64,000 nt of DNA from NCBI GenBank assembly GCA_025084515.1, contig JAJAGP010001996.1, forward strand, positions 78,190 to 142,189, given 5' to 3'. Under the pieces are notes generated by a model. That model did not search any database and was not told the origin of the DNA. It saw only the letters and a program-made list of their open reading frames with translations. Positions within the stretch are counted from its first letter, which is position 1; every line of letters starts with the position of its first letter. The translations under genes and the position numbers were made by a program. Origin of the DNA: Ancistrus triradiatus (taxonomy: Eukaryota; Chordata; Actinopteri; Siluriformes; Loricariidae). This document shows, piece by piece, positions 1 through 9,618 of this stretch.

Positions 1-240
1 CCACCCAAAATAGGCCATACCCGCTGTGAGGCATGGTGGTGTCAGTGTTATCTGTGAGGGTATCTTTGCGAATTATTTTAGATTAAAAAGCAAAATGTGG
101 TGCCATGTACACCAAATTTCATGAAGACAACTTGAAGCCCTCTGATAGACAGCTGAAGATGGGCAGGAATTTCATGTTCCAGGATCACAGTGATCCTATA
201 CACAACCCTAATTGGATTAAGGATAGGAAGGTGAAACTTA
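1..240 (+). mobile_element. Degenerate Tc1-like transposase remnant
   Basis: A weak reading across about 90-240 resembles the middle of a Tc1 transposase. It has a block like 'KFHEDNLKPSDRQLKMG' followed by 'MFQDHSDP', which aligns with the usual FQQDNDPKH block holding the second catalytic Asp. Stops and substitutions show it is dead. It lies in the intron upstream of srsf1 exon 2. The family cannot be assigned, and 240-515 shows nothing recognisable apart from the branch/polypyrimidine region before the exon. Confidence 0.5.
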
Positions 241-515
241 GTGGCTTAATGGGGTAGAATTAAATTGCGGGCAAGACATTTGTCACTATTAAAGAATGGT
301 GAAGGTGAGAATCGAGGTTGGTGACTTTTGAGGGAAAATGCGTGGAGGGAAATCCGTCCTGCCATCACAGGTGGCGAGAGATGAGTTTGGCAAGATAACG
401 AGGTTAGACTGTATATCAATTCCTGAGAAATATAACGGTGAATAAATGTGCAAAGAGCAGAATCAGTCACAGTCCACAGCTGTTGCTAAAAATTTTATTT
501 TTTTCTGTGATGTAG

Positions 516-703
516 AGATGCAGAGGATGCTGTGTATGGACGAGATGGCTATGACTACGACGGCTATCGTTTGCGAGTGGAGTTTCCTAGGAGTGGCCGC
601 GGTGGGGGAAGAGGTGGAGGAGGAGGAGGTGGTGGAGCTGGAGCCCCCAGAGGCAGATATGGCCCTCCTTCCAGACGTTCTGAGTACAGGGTCGTAGTGT
701 CAG
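516..703 (+). CDS. srsf1: srsf1 exon 2
   Basis: The acceptor is tgtag| and the donor is cag|gttggt. The 188 nt contain 62 full codons with 1 nt at each end. They encode 'DAEDAVYGRDGYDYDGYRL', then 'RVEFPRSGRG', the poly-Gly linker between the RRMs, and 'RYGPPSRRSEYRVVVSG'. This is the expected SRSF1 sequence: RRM1 end, hinge and RRM2 start. No stop or frameshift is seen. The split Gly codon G|GA continues correctly into exon 3. Confidence 0.93.
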
Positions 704-3700
704 GTTGGTGGCATTACTGATCTGTGTCCAGTATATCCTGTGTCAAAATATTTTTGTTGAAGTGTTTTATAGGCTCCTCTCTCCTGTGTGAGACAATATA
801 TTTTCTAACACGGGTGTGAGTGGGCACCCTGTTTTATTTAAAGAACAGGAATCTATCAGTCTGATCTACACAGCTCATGTTTGTGGAATTGTACCATGGC
901 ACACACAAAGGAGATTTCTCAGGACCTCAGAATAGGAGTTGTTGATGCTCATAAGGCTAATGTACTTGAACCAGTGGTACTCTCCTGAGGAGAGGTCATC
1001 CAACAAATCTCAGTCCAAGTGCAAGGCATGTAATAGTCTGCAATGTCACAAAGGATCCCAGGGTAACTTCTAAGCAACTCAAGTCCTCTCTCACATTTTC
1101 TAATGCTAATGTTCTTGAGAAAACTGAACACCAGGTTTGCAATGAGAATGGTACTGCTCTGGCATCTGGGCCGAGATGGCTTACCATTTATAATGGCAAA
1201 AATGAATTATCCAAAATTCTAGATGAGAGAGGTCTGTAATTTTCATCATAGGTACACTTCAACTATGAGAGATAAAATGAGACAAAAAAATCCAAGAAGT
1301 CACATTGTACGATTTTTAAAGAATTTAATTGTAAATTATGGTGGAAAATAAGTATTTGGTCAATAAAAGTTCAACTCAATATTTTGTAAAATAACCTTTG
1401 TTGACAATGACAGAGGTCAAATGTTTCCTGTAAGTCTTCACCAGGTTTGCACACACTGTAGCTGGTATTTTGGCCCATTCCTCCATGCAGATCTCCTCTA
1501 GAGCAGTGATGTTTTGGGGCAACACGGACTTTCAACTCCCTCCACAAATGTTCTATGGGGCTGAGGTCTGGAGACTGGCTAGGCCACTCCAGGAGCTTGA
1601 AATGCTTTTTTCCGGAGCCACTCCTTCATTGCTTGAGCGTTGTGTTTGGGATCATTGTCATGCTGGAAGACCCAGGCACGTTCCCATCTTCAATGCATCT
1701 TACTGATGGAAGGAGGTTTTGGCTTAAAATCTCACAATACATGTCCCTGTTCATTCTTCCCTTAAAAACGGATCAGTCGTCTTGTCCCCTTGCAAGAAAA
1801 ACAGCCCCAAAGCAGGGAGCCGGGACAAATCCCCCCCGGCAGCGTAGGCGAAACACAAAAAGGAGGAAACCAGGAGGGAGCGCGGGGGACCGGGGTCTGT
1901 CGCGGGTGCGTATACGGTAGGATTCCTGAACACATCTTCTCTCGCTCTTCCCTTTGTTTTCTCTCATGTCCTCTCACCCCCTCTCCCCCTTTATTCTCCA
2001 TATCCCTCTACCCTCGCCTTCCGTTCTCCAGTTCGCGTGGAAGTGATGAAAAATAACAACATTCTTCTTCCTCCAAACCACGATGACGTTGGAGTTTTTA
2101 CAAGCTGTTCTATCGATAGCTTCGGACAGCTCTCTTGGTCTTGTCCATTGGTGAGTTTGGAAGGTCTGACTGTGTGAGGCTGTGGACAGTGTCTTTTATA
2201 CAGATAAACGAGGTCAAATAGGTTCCCCCCATTAATACAGGTGGTCAACGAGTGGAGGACCAGAAAGAGGCTTCCCAAAGAATAAGTTACAGGTCTGTGT
2301 GAGAGCCAGAAAAATCTTGCTTGTTTGTGGGTGACCAAATACTATTTTCCCCATGATTTACAATTAAAATCTTTTTAAAAATCCTCTACAATGTGATTTC
2401 CTGGCATGATTTCTTTTCTATTTTGTCTCTCATAGTTGAAGTGTACCTATGATGAAAATTACCCAGACCTCTCATCTTCTTTTCAAGTAGGAGACCCGTC
2501 CCCAATCAATGTCTGAATAAATTCCTAAGCACACCTTTCATTAAATAATGGCTTATTTTAAAGAAGAGTCAAAGATAACTGTTCATACAACGCCTGAGTC
2601 CCAGTCAAAGTCCTGACCCTAATCCCTTAGAAATGTTGTGGAAGGAACTCGAAAATGAACCCAGGATTTATTAAAAAAACTCTCAAACACAGAGTGCAAA
2701 GTGTTCTTGTTGGATGGAGGAATGGGCTAAAAGTCATCCAGGCCAATGCAAAACAATGTGCAATGTTACACAGAGATCAACAGTTACCAAGAAAAACATT
2801 GAGTTGTACTTTATTTGACCCACAGCCAGAATACAGAAAGCGAAGGTTCACTATTTATTTTTTTTATTTTTTTTTTTTTGTAAATGTAATGGTGGATAAT
2901 TTTCCTTGGTTTAGGTCAAGTTTAGTATTTTCATGCCACCCACAGCCTGTTCAAAATCATTGGACGTTTTATTTATGGGTAAGTAAGTTACTTTGTTGGC
3001 ATACTGTGTATTTTGTGTTTGCTGTTAATGGAAAGACATGATTATGTTTTGGGGCATCCATTCATATTTGTGGAGGAACTGTTAGAAAAATTCTAAGGGG
3101 ATCATTCAAACTTTCAAGCACTGCTTGGCATCATAATGGATTGGGAATTTGGTACAAATACTAACACTAATCCAGACCATTTTATAGGCCTTCCTTTTAA
3201 CATGTTCTACTGTTTTTGGTGCTCATTTGTGCTGGTGATTGCAGAAGAAGCCCCGCCAGCGGGACCAACTTCAGATTTGTTAGAAAGAACCTTTTTGCAG
3301 GAGCGGGGGTCACTAAACTGGACTTTGATGTTACTTTAGCAAAGTTTAACAGCTCTCCTGTAATAACTGCAGTGTTTCAAGATGAATAAAAAGTTTGCAT
3401 TTGTGTAATGCAGAGGAAGATTCAGTTGTGTTTGCTTGGGCTGGTGCAAGCCTGGCGGCGACTGTCTGTAATAAAGCGGCCTGTGCCATCAGTGCACTGC
3501 CAGACGGGATTTTGGCGTGTCTGAGGGAAAAGAAGATGGCTGGCTGGGGACTCATCCCTGGTGCTGTAGCAATCCCTGTCAGCCCTGGTAAATCCCCAAA
3601 AATCTGTTGATCAGCATTAATCATGAATATCTTGTAAAACCCCCACCTGTTTGGTTACTTCAATGTGCAGCTTGCAGACTCTAAACCTTTTCCAAATTGG

Positions 3701-4710
3701 TGTTAAAATGTACCTGTTTGTGCACAGGACTCCCACCTAGCCGGAAGCGCGCAGCAGCAGGACCTGAAGGGGATCACATGCGTGAAGCAGGTGTGCCAGC
3801 GAGACGGTGACTGTATGTTACGCTGATGCCTTTTCCCAGACTGTTTTGGCACCGGTTGTTGTGGAGTTTGTGGCAAAGAAAAAGACAGGACCTACGCTGT
3901 GCGAAAGCTGGATTACACAATTAGAACCTACGATGGCGAAAGCGCGATATAACCTAAGTTCGCTCCCATGAGGTACGTTTGAGTCTCTAAATAGGAACCG
4001 CCATTGGCCAAGGACAAAACAGGACAGGGCCATAGCTTCTTAAGGCTTGGGTTTGTGTGTCAAGGTAAGGGGTTAAGAAGAAGAAACCCATGGTGGAGCC
4101 ACATGGACTAGGAGGATCAAGGAATGGCTTTTATGATGCTCATTTTGAATGTTAAGTGATTTTTGATGTTGGGCTGTGCATGCGGACACACAGAAATTGT
4201 CAGCTGTGTGTGTTTATTTATTTATTTATTTATAATTTTATTTATTAACTTCACTAATGCTTCCTATACAAAAAAACACCTTTTGTAGTTTTTGTATGTA
4301 TGTACAAATGACCTTTGTCTTAGCACTGGTAATTAGCTCCAAGGTTGAAACTAACTTTTCTTACAGGCTGGACTAGTGGTACAGAGCCACTCCAGAGTTT
4401 GTGCAGTTTTTTTGTTTGCTTATCCTTGTTAGAAAGTGAATGTTGTTGTGTCCCAGGGATGTTTGACCGACCGCTTACTCCGTGTACAGGTGGCAGAGAT
4501 CAACCGCCACACAAACAAAAGGTGGACGGTTACCCCGCAGTCCGAAGATAAGCTATGGGAAACGCTCACGCTCTCGTAGCAGCACAAGCAGGAGACGCAC
4601 AGCCGGAAGCAAACCCCAGCCGTAGTCGCAGCTACTCTCCACCGTCGCAGCCGAGGATCTCCACGTTACTCACCCACGTCATAGTCGTTCTCGCCTCCCG
4701 CACCTCCTAA
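516..4710 (+). CDS. srsf1: srsf1, serine/arginine-rich splicing factor 1 (exons 2-4; exon 1 off the window; frame broken)
   Basis: SRSF1 (ASF/SF2) is a nuclear SR protein that binds exonic enhancers through two RRMs and recruits spliceosome parts through its RS tail. The gene-level span is given here; coding pieces are 516..703, 3728..3972 and 4490..4710. Visible landmarks are the end of RRM1, the Gly-rich linker, the 'LPPSG' start of RRM2, 'TYAVRKLD' and 'KFRSHE' of RRM2, and an RS-like C-terminal stretch. Exon 2 is open and clean. Exons 3 and 4 have splice sites where expected (acag| and gag|gtacgt) but carry many small indels, including about 38 extra bases between 'KLD' and 'KFRSHE'. The sequence as written cannot encode the protein. 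Either this teleost paralogue is decayed or, more likely, the sequence is poorly polished. Exon 1 with the start of RRM1 must lie left of position 1. Confidence 0.85.
800..3118 (+). mobile_element. Tc1-A transposon, interrupted and degenerate
   Basis: The left part (800-1190) has the Tc1-A leader 'gtgagtgggcaccctg' and a start codon near 896 followed by codons resembling the 'KEISEDLR' transposase N-terminus, with frameshifts. The right part (about 2566-3118) has the C-terminal block resembling 'DLNPIEMLWKEL' and 'EEWAK', and ends near the Tc1-A terminus 'aaactttcaagcactgctt'. The two halves are separated by a Tc1-B copy. The element is inactive. Confidence 0.75.
1228..2490 (-). mobile_element. 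Tc1-B transposon nested in Tc1-A, with a foreign core segment
   Basis: Read on the minus strand, this has both ends of the Tc1-B family: the subterminal block 'tttcatcataggtacacttc' at 1242-1261, its inverted partner near 2435-2460, and transposase segments between. Positions 1440-1800 match the reverse of 'ICMEEW', 'LEWPSQSPDLNPIE' and the 'HDNDPKH' block. About 1815-2060 replaces the rest of the transposase with a GC-rich sequence that does not belong to the family. The transposase is broken. Confidence 0.75.
3728..3972 (+). CDS. srsf1: srsf1 exon 3 (RRM2), indel-rich
   Basis: The acceptor is gcacag| and the donor is gag|gtacgt. Recognisable islands are 'LPPS', 'QDLK', 'DHMREAG', 'TYAVRKLD' and 'TKFRSHE', in the right order for SRSF1 RRM2. 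Between them are insertions such as an extra c after 'ctag', gcgc, gg, and about 38 bp before the final island. The highly conserved RRM2 motif SWQDLKDHM is disrupted as written. Confidence 0.8.
3973..4489 (+). other. srsf1 intron 3, no element recognised
   Basis: A short intron between exons 3 and 4. It includes a (ttta)n stretch at about 4210-4230 and is otherwise unique AT-rich DNA. No transposon or RNA gene is recognised. Confidence 0.5.
4490..4710 (+). CDS. srsf1: srsf1 exon 4, RS domain and stop, indel-rich
   Basis: It starts after gtacag| with a damaged version of the codons for 'YIRVKVDGP', then 'CGCAGTCCGAAG' (R-S-P-S region), 'cgctcacgctctcgtagcag' (RSRSRS), 'agtcgcagctactctccacc' (SRSYSP) and 'cgaggatctccacgttactc' (RGSPRYS). 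It ends in a damaged 'RHSRSRSRT' followed by TAA at 4708-4710. Single-base gains and losses switch the frame several times. The RS dipeptide content is clear in the frame-switched reading, so the identity is secure while the open frame is not. Confidence 0.78.
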
Positions 4711-6570
4711 ACCACCCACAAAACAGCACAAGACAACTTATCCAACCACACACTCCTGTCGACGCCTCTATGCTGGACCCACTGTTGCATCACTTCATTG
4801 GCCTCTGATGGCACGAATTATCTCATTTGCCTCAGTTCACTTTGGTTTGCGGTCAAATTTCCCCCTCGACTATTCTTATTATTTTCTTTTTCCTTTTTAA
4901 GTCATTCGGCTAATAAGATTGAAGTTCTACATGGATGGTCTCTTGTCTTCCTCTTCCCCCATCTTAAAACCCTTCCTAGTGTTCTGTCCCCCTTTATCCT
5001 ATCTGCCATCCTTGTCTTTTTTGTTCTCCATCCATATTTTAAACGTAGTCTGATACCCCGTTGTCCATACATATGCTAGACAAGAACAGAGATGTTAAAA
5101 TGCTATAATGTCTCAATTGATCTCTGTTTTGTTCCTAATGGGGTTCGGGCTGGGGAAAGTTGGGTTTTAAGTTTACTGGTTAGGATTTTCGTTGCAAAAC
5201 TGTTCTGTTTTTACCTTTTCATGTGTCTTTCTGTAGACAACAGAGGAGCAGGATAAAAGAATGCTTTGGAATAAAGGATAATCAAGGACAGTTCATTCAT
5301 ATTAGGATAAAGCGTTTTTGGAGGAGGAGGAGCAGGAATTTCAATTTTGGCAATGGTATGATGACCAGCATCTTTAGTTCCATTTAAATTGCAGGATGTT
5401 TTTCCTTAGCCCTTGAGTGATCTATATTTCTTTGTGAAGTAACACATTGCTTTTTGCCATTTCCCTTTATAGTCCCCCTTTTCTCTTTATTTGACCTCTT
5501 CTTTGGCATTTGCTGCCAAGCATGCATGTGTTCTTTTTTCTGAATATCACCATGCTTTTGCATATACCAGGGCAGCTTTTAAACATCTTTTGCTTATCCC
5601 AAATTCAAAACATTTGTCATCTGAACTGGACCTGGACTGTGCCATTATAGATCAACTACACAAACATCTCAGTAGATACTGGTGGAGCAAGGTTTGCTTT
5701 TATGCAGTTGTACCAATGTAAATTGCATATACATTAAGGAAATGTTTTTTGTGTGATATTAGCATAGTGTAATGTTAGTTTTTGGAGCATATTCTTATCG
5801 TTTACAATTTGAACAACAACGACAACGAAAGTACCGCTTCTATAATCATCTTAAAAGCATTTGATATAGCTGTGATTCTAACTTGTTGCCTCCCTCTTTT
5901 TGATTTTGCTGGTATTCAAAGGTTTGGATTGGAGGAGGGCTCACTGTTTCCCGATCCTTGGAGCCGGATCATTGGATCAGTTCAGGATCAGGAGCAGGAT
6001 TAGGATTAGGATAAGGATGGATACATACATGGAGCGGAATCAGTTTACCGGGAGCGGGAACCATAGGAGAGGATCCCAACCCCAAACCGCACCATCATCA
6101 AACCGCAGTTAATGGATATAACATAAAGCGGAAACTTTGCAATTGGCTTTTCTAGAACCAAATTTAATTTTTCTTTTTGCTTTTGCGGAGACAGACTTGA
6201 TGTGCACTTTGAAGGGATCCTGCCGTTGTTTTCTTTTTCCCCCCCTTTTGAGCGAGCGTTTTGGTATAAAGTGGAGCAGAGCCAGGAACCGGGAGGCCGG
6301 ATCATTTGCTTTGGATGGAATCCACATGAGGAGCTTGGTAAATAGAGGGATTAGGGTTTGGGAAGGGTGGGAAGGGTGGGCTGGGTGGATTATTTTGAGG
6401 GGATTTTGTAGTTTATTTAGGAATTTAAATATACAGAGCTGCTGCATTTTTAGACATTTGTTGTGTTGAAGTTGATGGGTATTTCTCAATTGGCTACTTC
6501 CAAGTTCAAATTTGTAGTGTTTGTTTTTCTCTTCCTTTGAATAAATTTTGAAAGTCCAGCATGTGTGTGG
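4711..6570 (+). other. Probable srsf1 3' UTR
   Basis: This is T-rich, transposon-free sequence following the srsf1 stop. It contains long unique tracts and ends with an AATAAA signal at 6540-6545. SRSF1 has a long, strongly conserved 3' UTR in vertebrates that takes part in autoregulatory alternative splicing. That this region is its counterpart is inferred from position and the poly(A) signal. Aligning it to a fish srsf1 mRNA would settle its extent and any UTR introns. Confidence 0.55.
6540..6545 (+). terminator. Candidate srsf1 poly(A) signal
   Basis: AATAAA in 'ctttgaataaattttgaaag', about 1.8 kb after the srsf1 stop, followed within 30 nt by the GT-rich stretch 'gtgtgtggtgtttta'. This is a canonical cleavage signal layout. 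No other clear AATAAA with a GT-rich follow-up was noticed nearer the stop. Confidence 0.55.
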
Positions 6571-6588
6571 TGTTTTATTTATGTAATT

Positions 6589-6614
6589 ACACACACACAC
6601 ACACACACACACAC
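6589..6614. repeat. (AC)n microsatellite
   Basis: A run of about 13 AC dinucleotides immediately downstream of the candidate srsf1 cleavage site. Confidence 0.95.
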
Positions 6615-6619
6615 TGATT

Positions 6620-7465
6620 ACTGCTTTTTCATTGATTTAGTATTACCATTGTTTACCACTTTTGTAGCCCTGGTGTCAGGGGATTGCTTAGTCTGCAATG
6701 GCCCCATCCACCAATGTTCATGTCCCACTAAATCTTTCTGATTTAGCCTAGTTAGAGCAAAATATGCACAAAACCTAAGACATATTACAAAAAAATCTGT
6801 TAAAATTTATTTCTAAGAGTTAGAAACGAGTTAAGGATGTCTGTCACAGTGACATGTCACATTCAAGCATTATTGAGGCAAGTGAAGCAGCGAGTTGCGC
6901 ATAAACAGGATCTGGAATCCTGTCCCCCTTACCTCCCTGTCACATAAATATGCTGACCCCTACCTCAAGGCCCCCTCCTTTTGGTTTTCGGATTGCTTAC
7001 TCATTGTTTAAGCTCTGCACCTTTGTACTACAGTACTTAAGTAAGGTTGAACAGTGATTGTGCATAAGAGTTTAAGTCAAGGTTGACAATCATGGTGAAT
7101 GCATGAGAGAATAGAGGCGATATTTATAACTTTCTATATTAGGAATCATTCCTATTTATTGCTAAAGCTAGGAGAATGGTATCAAATATTGGTGCAGAAT
7201 TGCATGTAAAATGATTCCTCACCTCATGAATGATAGATGAATATGAAACTGCTTCCTCTGACAACAGACTGTATTCAGTCTGCAGTGGTGTGCAGTACTG
7301 TATCTGATGTGTGCAAAATATACAGTATTTATAATGGGTTGCAATGTTTGAGAACCTAGTTTTCAATCCTGTGTGCTATGCTATACTGAAGTTTTATTCT
7401 ACTTGTTTTCAACTTGCCTTGATATATGTACTGTAGGTCAATTACTATACATTAGTCAGTGACTA
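6620..7465. other. Spacer with nothing recognised
   Basis: Unique AT-rich DNA between the srsf1 end and the repeat cluster at 7.5 kb. No coding frame with codon-like character, element end or RNA gene was recognised. Confidence 0.5.
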
Positions 7466-7467
7466 AT

Positions 7468-7545
7468 GTACACTATATGGACAAAAGTATACATATACGT
7501 TACACCTAGGCATTAAATAAAGCCATAGGCACTACTATGTAGTTG
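7468..7545 (+). mobile_element. Tc1-G-type terminal fragment
   Basis: It begins 'cactatatggacaaaagtat', the characteristic first bases of a common fish Tc1-like terminal repeat. No partner end was found nearby, so it is a solo terminal remnant. Confidence 0.55.
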
Positions 7546-7569
7546 ATACAATCTCGTTACAATCAGGGC

Positions 7570-8260
7570 AGGTCAGATTTATTTATATAGCGCTTTTTAC
7601 AAGGGAGCATTGTCATTGTATCAAAGCAACTTTACAAGTTTAGATTACCTCCTAATAACTACGTCCAATCCCAAATTGAGCAAGCTTAGGGCGACAGACA
7701 GTGGCAAAGGAAAAACTCCCTAGTTCTAGGAAGAAACCTTGGGAGGACCAAGACTCAAAAAAGGGACCAAACCTCCTGGGCGGCGTAGATGATATAAATC
7801 TAAGAGGGAAACTAAAGTCATGGGTCAAAGTTTGAATAAAAAATGTGAAGAGTATGCACATCGACATTAAGTGGCCCGGGTGATGATGGGGCTGGAGCTG
7901 ATGAACGGAAGCAGCTTGAGTGGAGCTCCAGCAAGATGAACACTCATGTGCAACTGCCGGAACACAGCTCGGAGAGAAAACAGGAAAATGTAATTAGTTA
8001 TTGATTTAAGAGCACAGTGTCTATTAACAATCACTGATGCCAAGTGTAGCATGAGACCCTGGCAGCATTAGCTATAGCAGCATAGCTAGAAAGAGGAGGA
8101 GACTGGTAGGAAACACAGCCAAGAGGGATCACATGAGACATTGGCAACCCCAACGTCTCTGATCACCATAAGACTCTTTGACTATGAACCCCCAGCTCTG
8201 CCCTTATTCTAAGGCAAGGATGCACGAGTCAAGATCACGAGGACCGAAAGCCCAGTTCAG
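7570..8260 (-). mobile_element. R1 retroposon-like repeat, long copy
   Basis: It matches, on the opposite strand, the copy at 63370-64000 almost end to end. Shared blocks include 'tttatttatatagcgctttt', 'caagtttagattacctccta', 'ctagttctaggaagaaacct', 'gtctattaacaatcactgat' and 'gagggatcacatgagacatt'. No open frame spans it. The family has short TTGAC-type repeats at the tail in other copies (30635, 53598). It looks like a non-autonomous retroposon, but I cannot name it. Confidence 0.7.
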
Positions 8261-8689
8261 CCAGACCGCCCACCTCGACACTCCCGGCTAACGGACAAGG
8301 CAGGCAGGGACCAGACATGACTCCAGACTCCGGCCCCAGTCTTGCCTTTTTTTAGGATGCTTGTTCCTCATCCAGCTTTATAACCTTTATTACACAGCTG
8401 CATTTGTTTCAGTTAATCAGTTTAAGATCAATCTGCACTTAGTCATTGGTCAGTAGCACCTAGTGTGTTAGAGTTGGAAAAAAAAAAAACGTTTTAGGCA
8501 CAGAACAATTTTACAGAATCTGTGCTTAGTCTTCTGAAAAAAATTACTCAGTGTTATTTTTCTATGTTGTAAAGAAACATAAAAATGTGATCACTGTTGT
8601 TGAGATTTGAAGAAAACTTGGTGGGGAAGTAATGATGATATATGTAAGGGAGAAGGAGGATACAGGTTCCATAGTGATATCATGGACAT
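8261..8689. other. Spacer with nothing recognised
   Basis: Unique DNA with a short A-run at 8479-8490. No gene or element end is recognised. Confidence 0.45.
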
Positions 8690-9560
8690 CCTCATACAGA
8701 TGTTGTCCGCAGTGGACCTGTAGATCATGCACACTCATTGGTTGCCGAAGCTGGTGTCCCAGCTGGACCCATAAATGTTCGATTGGCAATAAATATTGCA
8801 GAGACATTCCTGGGAAAAACCTTGCTGTTGTTTCGGCGGAGCATTATTACTGCTGACAAATGCCATGTGGAAGCCCTGTCATTAGAGGACAACCCGTGGC
8901 CACAGGAGTTGTTAGTGTCGCTCATGACCAACTACTAGGAGTGACCGACTTATCACAAGACCGTGGTGGAAAGTGTCTCTCCATAGCAGTAGGGATATGG
9001 TTCCAGTCCATAGCTGTCCAGCTTTCCTCATTAACGAGGACCACTGCAAATGAAGGCGATGGGGTCTGGCTGTCAATTTGGCAGGACATGTAACGTGGGA
9101 CTGTGGTAGCCTAGTGGGTAAGGGGGTCTGGATATGGACCAGAAGGTCCAGGGTTCAAAATCCCACCTCTGCTAAGTGCCAATGTTGGGTCCAGAGCAAG
9201 ACCCTAACCCACAATGCTTGGATTGTAAGATTGTAACAATTGTAAGTCGCTCTGGATAAGGGCGTCTGACTAAAATGCTGTCAAATGCCAGGACATGTAA
9301 TGGGTTACTGTTTACAACAAACATTAGTTTTTGTTAAGTGGACCTGGAAATGGGAAATTGGTCCACAAAGAGAAGATGTTTGGATGGTGGACAATGAAAC
9401 TGGGAGCTGCTTTGTGCTTGTCGGCGGATCAAAACAATCCTCTCTACTGGTGGCGTCCAGGAGCCTGTTCACCTTGAGTGCGTTGCCCTCACATAGCCAC
9501 TGCTCCCAACACCTAAAAGCTGTCAGAACGGCCTAGCAAGCTGGGACATGTATTAAATTG
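8690..9560 (-). mobile_element. Tc1-E transposase remnant split by a SINE
   Basis: On the minus strand, 8560-8807 reads 'PIEHLWVQLG', the Tc1 block carrying the third catalytic residue. 8833-8940 matches the Tc1-E copy at 57840-57945 ('tggaagccctg' followed by 'ttagtgtc' and 'actactagg'). The remnant continues at 9290-9540 after a SINE insertion at 9094-9288. The frame is broken and no terminal repeats are clear. Confidence 0.6.
9094..9288 (+). mobile_element. tRNA-derived SINE with V-SINE-like 3' domain
   Basis: The tRNA-like head has a box A-type 'tggtagcctagtgggtaa' and a box B-type 'ggttcaaaatcc'. A middle domain follows, then the conserved tail 'gtcgctctggataagggcg'. The element is flanked by a perfect 12-bp direct repeat, caggacatgtaa, at 9082-9093 and 9289-9300. 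This marks target-primed insertion into the Tc1-E remnant. Confidence 0.88.
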
Positions 9561-9618
9561 AACATTCATAGTTAAATTGTTTAAAATAATCTATTCTTCG
9601 AATTTTATATATACATAT

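Larger units (their letters stand above)
704..3727 (+). other. srsf1 intron 2, mostly transposon
   Basis: This intron lies between exon 2 and exon 3. About 800-3120 is a Tc1-A copy interrupted by a Tc1-B copy. 3130-3727 contains no recognised element; a 71-codon open frame at 3395-3610 resembles nothing I know. Intron 2 of a vertebrate SRSF1 gene is normally far shorter, so most of this length is transposon load. Confidence 0.7.

Noticed and set aside
446..697. An 83-codon acidic frame overlapping srsf1 exon 2
   Set aside because: It is an out-of-frame shadow of the Gly-rich linker and starts inside the intron.
3395..3610. A 71-codon frame as an extra srsf1 exon
   Set aside because: SRSF1 exon 2 joins exon 3 in phase without it, and it has no family match; it could be a poison exon but nothing here supports that.
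9094..9180. Possible tRNA gene (box A and box B)
   Set aside because: The same head occurs in at least six dispersed copies with a common non-tRNA body and tail, so it is the tRNA-like part of a SINE.
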